43,869 nt of DNA, from the NCBI GenBank assembly GCA_015069465.1, contig SVIO01000011.1, positions 1 through 43,869 on the forward strand, written 5' to 3'. A model generated the notes under the pieces. It did no database searches and was not told the origin of the DNA. It worked only from the letters and a program-made list of their open reading frames with translations. Source of the stretch: Clostridiales bacterium. GTDB taxonomy: Bacteria; Bacillota; Clostridia; Christensenellales; Borkfalkiaceae. Each line of letters opens with the position of its first letter. Positions within the stretch are counted from its first letter, which is position 1. Made by a program: the position numbers and the translations under genes. Below, piece after piece: positions 39,329 through 43,869 of the stretch.

Positions 39329-40644
39329 TAAAAGTATGTAAATTTGGTGGCACATCAATGGCAGATGCCAAAGCCATGACACAAGCAAAGAAAATTATAG
39401 AAAGCGACCCATCAAGGCGCTTCGTGGTTGTTTCAGCACCAGGAAAGAGATTCAAAGATGATATTAAAATCACAGACATGCTCTATAAATGCAACAAAGA
39501 AGTTTTAGAGTGTGGCAGTTGTGAAAATAGTTTTAGTTTAATTCGCACAAGATTTATTGAAATTGTAAAAGATTTAGGCATTGACCTAGAAATTGAAGAG
39601 ATTTTAAAAGAAACTCAGCAAGCAATCGAGCAAAAAAAGAGCGCAGACTTTGCTGCATCTAGGGGTGAATACTTAAGTGCAAGAATTTTCGCTGCATTTT
39701 TAGGTGTTGAGTTCGTTGATTGTGCTGAAATGGTCAGATTCGACAGACACGGAAGATTAAATGATGACTATACAGATGACAAAGTTGCAAGCAGACTTGC
39801 AAATGTAGAAAGGGCTGTAATCCCAGGTTTTTATGGCAAAAACTTCCAAGGCGAAATCAAAACTTTTAGCCGTGGTGGAAGCGATATCACAGGTTCAATC
39901 ATTGCTCGTGGCGTAAAGGCCGATTTATACGAAAACTGGACTGACGTAAGTGGATTTTTAGTATGCGACCCAAGAATAGTTCCAGAAGCAAAGGCAATTA
40001 AGCAAATTACATACAAGGAAGTTAGAGAACTTTCATACATGGGTGCATCAGTTCTTCATGCAGAAGCAATCACACCAGTTATGAAAAGGCGTATTCCTAT
40101 CAATATTAAAAACACATTTAAGCCAGAAGATAAAGGCACGATGATTGTTCCAAACGACCAATATAAACAAGAAGAAAACCAAAGCGTTATAACAGGTATT
40201 GCAGGTAAAAAGAACTTTACAGTTCTTCTTATCGAAAAATCTATGATGAACGCAGAAGTTGGTTTTATTAGAAAGGTTTTATCAGTTGTAGAACACTATG
40301 GCGTATGTGTAGAACATTTGCCATCAGGCATTGACACCCTTTCGGTTGTATTAGAAAGCGAACAATTAAAGAACGGCGTTTTAACCGAAATGGTAAATGA
40401 AATTAGAGAAAATGTAAATCCAGACTACGTTCACGTAATAGAAAACATATCTTTAATTGCAACCGTTGGTCACGGCATGGCAATGCGTTCTGGCACAGCA
40501 GCAACCTTATTTAACGCACTCGCTAAAGAAAACATCAACATTAGAATGATTGACCAAGGCTCAAGCGAACTTAACATCATAATCGGCGTAAGCAACAACG
40601 ATTATGAAAAGTGCATAGGTGCAATCTATAAAGCATTTATTTAA
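39325..40644 (+). CDS. lysC: Aspartate kinase
   Basis: 439 aa. Catalyses ATP-dependent phosphorylation of aspartate, the first step to lysine, threonine, methionine and diaminopimelate. The amino-acid-kinase domain shows 'VCKFGGTSMADAKAM', 'VVVSAPGKRFKDD', 'SRGEYLSARIFAAFL' and 'FSRGGSDITGSIIARGVKAD'. Two C-terminal ACT domains (about 285-439, e.g. 'VLLIEKSMMNAEVGFIRKVL', 'ENISLIATVGHGMAMRSG') should bind the feedback amino acid. It overlaps the DUF1015 gene by four bases and is closed by a strong terminator. Which end product inhibits it cannot be read. Confidence 0.92.
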   Translation: MIKVCKFGGTSMADAKAMTQAKKIIESDPSRRFVVVSAPGKRFKDDIKITDMLYKCNKEVLECGSCENSFSLIRTRFIEIVKDLGIDLEIEEILKETQQAIEQKKSADFAASRGEYLSARIFAAFLGVEFVDCAEMVRFDRHGRLNDDYTDDKVASRLANVERAVIPGFYGKNFQGEIKTFSRGGSDITGSIIARGVKADLYENWTDVSGFLVCDPRIVPEAKAIKQITYKEVRELSYMGASVLHAEAITPVMKRRIPINIKNTFKPEDKGTMIVPNDQYKQEENQSVITGIAGKKNFTVLLIEKSMMNAEVGFIRKVLSVVEHYGVCVEHLPSGIDTLSVVLESEQLKNGVLTEMVNEIRENVNPDYVHVIENISLIATVGHGMAMRSGTAATLFNALAKENINIRMIDQGSSELNIIIGVSNNDYEKCIGAIYKAFI

Positions 40645-40660
40645 TAAAAAGACAAAGATA

Positions 40661-40699
40661 AAAGTAGCAAGGAAATGTAAATTTTCTTGCTACTTTTTA
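40661..40699 (+). terminator. Terminator after aspartate kinase
   Basis: AAAGTAGCAAGgAAA pairs with TTTtCTTGCTACTTT across a short TGTAAA loop, ending in a T-run. Confidence 0.85.
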
Positions 40700-40744
40700 T
40701 ACTAATATTTTTCAAAAGGTATATACAATAAAAGCATTATATGA

Positions 40745-40750
40745 TATAAT
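40745..40750 (+). promoter_or_regulatory. Extended -10 of the alcohol dehydrogenase gene
   Basis: TGaTATAAT (TG at 40742-40743, hexamer 40745-40750); the -35 region (TATACA at 40722) is poor. Leader about 25 nt, with GTAGGAG ahead of the start. Confidence 0.6.
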
Positions 40751-40781
40751 AAATAAGAAAATTTTAAGTAGGAGAAAATAA

Positions 40782-41951
40782 ATGTTAAATTTTAATTTTC
40801 ACACGCCAACAGCCGTATATTTTGGCAAGGACACCCACCTTCAAGTTGGCAAAATCATAAGTGAGTATGGTTACAATAAAATAATGATGCAATATGGAAA
40901 ACAAAGCATAAAGAAAAGTGGACTTTACGACCAAGTTATAGCATCGTTAAAAGAATATAATATACAAGTAATTGAAATGGGTGGTGTAGAGCCAAACCCA
41001 AAACTTCAGTTTGTAAACCAAGCAATCAAGGTTGCAAGAGAACAAAAAGTTCAAATGATATTGGCAGTTGGTGGTGGAAGTGTTATAGATTCATCAAAGT
41101 TCACTGCTCTCGGCGTTAAATATGATGGTAACGTTTGGGATTTTACATGTGGAAAGGCAGTGCCACAAGATGCGCTTCCTGTAGGGTGTATATTAACTCA
41201 CTCGGCAGCCGGCAGTGAAATGAGTAATTCAGCAGTTTTGTCTGATTTAACAATAAGTAAAAAGAAGGGTTGTGGCAGTCAGTTTAATAGATGTAAGTTT
41301 GCAATACTTAATCCAGAACTAACATATTCGGTTTCTAAATATCAAACGGCATGTGGCGTTGTGGATATGATGACTCACACAATGGAACGATATTTTACTC
41401 CACAGCCACCTGTAGAAATAACAGATGGAATAGCCGAAAGTTTGCTTAGGACTATAATTTCAGCAGGCAAAATCGCAATAGAAAATCCAACCGATTATGA
41501 AGCAAGGGCAACGCTTATGTGGGCATCAAGCCTTTCGCATAATAATTTAACCGATTGTGGTAGGGGTGGCTCGCTAATAGTTCATCAATTAGAACACGCA
41601 GTTAGTGGCGAGTTTGATAGTGTTGCGCACGGCGCAGGGCTTGCAGTATTATATCCAGCGTGGGCAAAGTATGTTTATAAAGCAAACCCAAAAAGATTTT
41701 CTAGATTTTTTAGAAATGTGTTTGGTATCACCGAACAAGACGATATGATAGCATGTGAAAAGGGCATTAAAGCCATGAGCGAATACTTTATAAGCCTTGG
41801 AATGCCTTCAAAATTAAGTGATTTAGGTGTGCCAAAAGAAAAAGCCGAAAGACTTGCAGATTTATGCACAAACGGCAAAACTCGCATATTAGATAGTCAA
41901 ATGAAACTTGGGTTTAACGAGTGTAAGGAAATTTTTGAAAGTTGCTACTGA
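40782..41951 (+). CDS. Iron-containing alcohol dehydrogenase (BDH/YugJ-like)
   Basis: 389 aa, group III alcohol dehydrogenase. Cofactor loop 'LAVGGGSVIDSSK'; metal site residues in 'GVVDMMTHTMERYF' (Asp and His) and 'VHQLEHAVSGEFDSVAHGAGLAVL' (two His). 'THSAAGSEMSNSAVL' is also typical. It most resembles butanol dehydrogenase/YugJ proteins that reduce aldehydes to alcohols with NAD(P)H at the end of fermentation; substrate and cofactor preference cannot be read. It has its own promoter and ribosome site (TAGGAG). Confidence 0.88.
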   Translation: MLNFNFHTPTAVYFGKDTHLQVGKIISEYGYNKIMMQYGKQSIKKSGLYDQVIASLKEYNIQVIEMGGVEPNPKLQFVNQAIKVAREQKVQMILAVGGGSVIDSSKFTALGVKYDGNVWDFTCGKAVPQDALPVGCILTHSAAGSEMSNSAVLSDLTISKKKGCGSQFNRCKFAILNPELTYSVSKYQTACGVVDMMTHTMERYFTPQPPVEITDGIAESLLRTIISAGKIAIENPTDYEARATLMWASSLSHNNLTDCGRGGSLIVHQLEHAVSGEFDSVAHGAGLAVLYPAWAKYVYKANPKRFSRFFRNVFGITEQDDMIACEKGIKAMSEYFISLGMPSKLSDLGVPKEKAERLADLCTNGKTRILDSQMKLGFNECKEIFESCY

Positions 41952-42036
41952 TAAAAGTGTGAAATTTGTGTTGATTTATTAACAGAATTATGATAAAATA
42001 AATGGTGAAAATAAAATAAATATTTAGGAGAAAAAT

Positions 42037-43542
42037 ATGGAATACAAAAAGTTGCAAAACGGAAGCGATATCCGTGGCGTTGCTCTTGAAGGCATTGAAG
42101 GTCAAAACGTAAATTTAACTGAAAAAGTTTGTAAAGATATAGGCAGGGGCTTTGCCCTTTGGCTCATTAAAAAGACGGGGAAGACAAATCTAAGAGTTGC
42201 AATCGGTAGAGATTCAAGACTTTCTGGCGAAAAACTTTGCAATTGGATATGCTCAGCAATGGTTGAACAAGGGCTAAACATCACAAACTTTGGCATGGCA
42301 AGTACGCCAGCAATGTTTATGTCAACAGTAACTGAAGGATATATGTTTGACGGCTCTATTATGATAACGGCAAGCCACTTGCCATTTAATCGCAACGGCT
42401 TTAAGTTCTTTACTGCTGGTGGTGGTTTAGAATCAGCAAACATCAAAGAAATTTTGGCTTTTGCTGAAAGTGATCAGCAAACAGGCTTAGCAAAAGGAAG
42501 CATTGAAAATGCAGAATTTATGGATACATATTCAAAAATTCTTGCTGATAAAATTAGAAGTGCTACAGGCGAGAACGAGCCACTTAAAGGCTTTAAAATC
42601 GTTGTAGATGCAGGTAATGGTGCTGGTGGATTTTATGTAGATAAAGTGCTTAAACCATTAGGTGCAGACACAACAGGAAGCAGATTTTTAGACCCAGATG
42701 GAAGTTTTCCTAACCATATTCCAAACCCAGAAAACGCTGAAGCAATGGAGAGCATTACAGATGCCGTAAAAGAAGTTGGGGCAGACCTTGGTATAATATT
42801 TGACACTGACGTTGACAGGGCAGGAGCAGTGCTTGCTGATGGTAGCGAACTTAATCGTAACCGTATTATTGCAATGCTTTCAGCAATTTTACTTAGAGAA
42901 TATCCAAACACAACTATAGTAACAGACTCAATCACATCGACAGGGCTTGCAAAGTTCATTAAAGAAAAGGGTGGTGTTCATCATCGTTTTAAGAGGGGAT
43001 ATAGAAACGTTATCAATGAATCAATTCGTTTAAATAATCTTGGTCAAGATAGCCAACTTGCAATTGAAACATCAGGTCACGGCGCATTAAAAGAAAACTA
43101 TTTTCTAGATGACGGCGCATACCTTGTAACAAAACTTTTAATTGAACTTGCTCGTGGCAAGAAAAACGGCTATACTTTAGCATCGCTTATCGATACACTT
43201 GAAGAACCAAAAGAAAGCATGGAATTTAGAATGAATATTCTAACTGAAGACTTTAAGGCTTATGGACAAGATGTTTTAGACAAACTAAACGAATATGCAA
43301 AAACCCAAAAAGCATGGTCGCTTGAAAAAGAAAACTATGAAGGAGTTAGAGTAAATCTAAATAGATGTAACGGCAACGGCTGGTTCTTACTTAGATTATC
43401 ACTTCACGACCCATTGCTTCCACTCAATATCGAAAGCAATAGCAAGGGTGGAGCAAAGAAAATTGCAATGCAACTTTATGAATTTGTAAAAACTTTTGAC
43501 AAACTTGATGCAAGTTCACTTGCCAACTTTGTAAACGGCTAA
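42037..43542 (+). CDS. Phosphohexomutase (phosphomannomutase/phosphoglucomutase family)
   Basis: 501 aa, four-domain alpha-D-phosphohexomutase. Signatures: 'IGRDSRLSGEKL', the phosphoserine loop 'MITASHLPFNRNGFKF', the metal loop 'FDTDVDRAGAV' and a sugar-binding 'IETSGHGALKENYFLDDG'. The C-terminal phosphate-binding domain has 'EGVRVNLN.....GWFLLRLSLHDP' in place of the usual RxSxTxP-type loop. It interconverts hexose 1- and 6-phosphates, linking the Leloir products to glycolysis or providing sugar nucleotides. The 'SHLPFNRNG' variant of the usual 'SHNP' loop is characteristic of a clostridial subfamily, so glucose versus mannose specificity is open. TAGGAG precedes the ATG at 42037. Confidence 0.88.
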   Translation: MEYKKLQNGSDIRGVALEGIEGQNVNLTEKVCKDIGRGFALWLIKKTGKTNLRVAIGRDSRLSGEKLCNWICSAMVEQGLNITNFGMASTPAMFMSTVTEGYMFDGSIMITASHLPFNRNGFKFFTAGGGLESANIKEILAFAESDQQTGLAKGSIENAEFMDTYSKILADKIRSATGENEPLKGFKIVVDAGNGAGGFYVDKVLKPLGADTTGSRFLDPDGSFPNHIPNPENAEAMESITDAVKEVGADLGIIFDTDVDRAGAVLADGSELNRNRIIAMLSAILLREYPNTTIVTDSITSTGLAKFIKEKGGVHHRFKRGYRNVINESIRLNNLGQDSQLAIETSGHGALKENYFLDDGAYLVTKLLIELARGKKNGYTLASLIDTLEEPKESMEFRMNILTEDFKAYGQDVLDKLNEYAKTQKAWSLEKENYEGVRVNLNRCNGNGWFLLRLSLHDPLLPLNIESNSKGGAKKIAMQLYEFVKTFDKLDASSLANFVNG

Positions 43543-43621
43543 AAGCAAAGCAACTTAAAGTAAATGAAAATAAAAAGGACGAAAATAAAGGCGTTCCCTA
43601 TAAGGGATTTTTAGACAGTAT

Positions 43622-43654
43622 AAAAGGATAGCAAAATTTTTGCTATCCTTTTTC
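43622..43654. terminator. Terminator after the phosphohexomutase
   Basis: AAAAGGATAGCAAAA (43622-43636) and TTTTGCTATCCTTTT (43638-43652), then T/C-rich DNA. A weaker TCCCT/AGGGA hairpin with TTTTT lies before it at 43595-43612. Confidence 0.85.
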
Positions 43655-43670
43655 TTTTTGCTTTGCAAAA

Positions 43671-43700
43671 CACACGACTTTCATTTGAAAGTATAGTGTG
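43671..43700 (-). terminator. Hairpin downstream of the GNAT gene
   Basis: CACAC (43671-43675) and GTGTG (43696-43700) flank a perfect ACTTTCA-TT-TGAAAGT palindrome (43677-43692). On the minus strand it is followed by TTTTGC, so it may terminate the truncated acetyltransferase gene. Confidence 0.5.
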
Positions 43701-43761
43701 CTACACTTTTGAAAATTTTTCCACAAAGAATATCAAATCGATAAATTGGAATTTGTTTGAA

Positions 43762-43869
43762 TCACGTCCACAATGACGTTATAAACATCGGCGAAGAATT
43801 TTCACTTTTTTTGAAACCGCACGCCTCATAAAAATGCATTTCATCATCATAAGCAACGACAACAATTCT
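43762..43869 (-). CDS. GNAT-type N-acetyltransferase, C-terminus only
   Basis: The minus strand entering at 43869 gives 35 codons and a TGA at 43764-43762. The segment 'DDEMHFYEACGFKKSENSSP' contains the 'FYEACGF' motif found at the C-terminal end of GNAT folds (acetyl-CoA binding region). The rest of the gene is outside the window, so substrate and start are unknown. Confidence 0.75.
   Translation of the reverse strand, partial: RIVVVAYDDEMHFYEACGFKKSENSSPMFITSLWT

Noticed and set aside
1..43869. Prophage, transposon, integron or toxin-antitoxin system
   Set aside because: No transposase, integrase, phage structural or recognisable toxin-antitoxin genes were seen; the ArpU-like resemblance of the 17773 gene is too weak to imply a prophage.

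Overview
The window looks like a chromosomal segment of a low-G+C, Gram-positive, anaerobic bacterium, most likely an uncultured gut member of the Clostridia (Bacillota). The grounds are AT-rich intergenic DNA with many TTGaca/17 bp/TAtAAT promoters, strong AGGAGG-type ribosome sites, a T-box leader, a PdaB-type deacetylase, CdaA, a PerR plus reverse-rubrerythrin peroxide module, a split Na+-pumping oxaloacetate decarboxylase, and a giant BspA-type leucine-rich-repeat secreted protein. Finer taxonomy cannot be fixed by reading. I see no transposase, integrase, phage structural gene or CRISPR array; nearly everything reads as core or surface-adaptation genes.

Layout. 0-5.9 kb: a truncated HTH regulator gene divergent from a SLOG-family gene with a 13-bp inverted repeat between them; a T-box leader driving an HTH-cupin-acyl-CoA synthetase fusion; DNA polymerase IV; an InlB-repeat lipoprotein. 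5.9-14.8 kb: a THUMP RNA methyltransferase overlapping galT, then galE (Leloir pathway); nadE with an apparently degenerate glutaminase site; perR, reverse rubrerythrin and a BFD-like Fe-S protein; a PdaB-like deacetylase and a two-OB-fold SSB-like protein. 14.8-19.8 kb: two minus-strand, SH3-like, C-terminally membrane-anchored envelope proteins, an unknown gene downstream of a LexA-type box, and a lytic transglycosylase. 19.8-29 kb: tRNA-Leu, a 590-bp regulatory region with a candidate minus-strand sRNA, a 35-codon acidic peptide gene and the 2786-aa LRR protein. 29.1-33.1 kb (minus strand): oadA, oadG, biotin carrier, oadB, birA in one operon. 33.2-33.8 kb: tRNA-Glu(CTC), a GC-rich island and a ~200-nt candidate structured RNA. 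33.9-43.5 kb: comEC, holA, cdaA, a 46-aa membrane peptide, a DUF1015 gene, aspartokinase, iron alcohol dehydrogenase and a phosphohexomutase; a truncated GNAT gene ends the window.

How the parts fit. galT, galE and the phosphohexomutase support use of galactose and nucleotide-sugar supply; the decarboxylase operon would turn oxaloacetate decarboxylation into a Na+ gradient and carries its own biotin ligase; the PerR cluster handles peroxide and oxygen stress; the SH3 proteins, transglycosylase, deacetylase and LRR protein act at the cell envelope.

No single multi-gene system stands out as clearly new. The best leads are the small peptide in front of the giant LRR gene, the NadE active-site loss, the T-box on an acyl-CoA synthetase, the LexA-box gene, and the two promoter-plus-terminator non-coding transcripts. 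All functions are read from motifs by eye; no database search was run.
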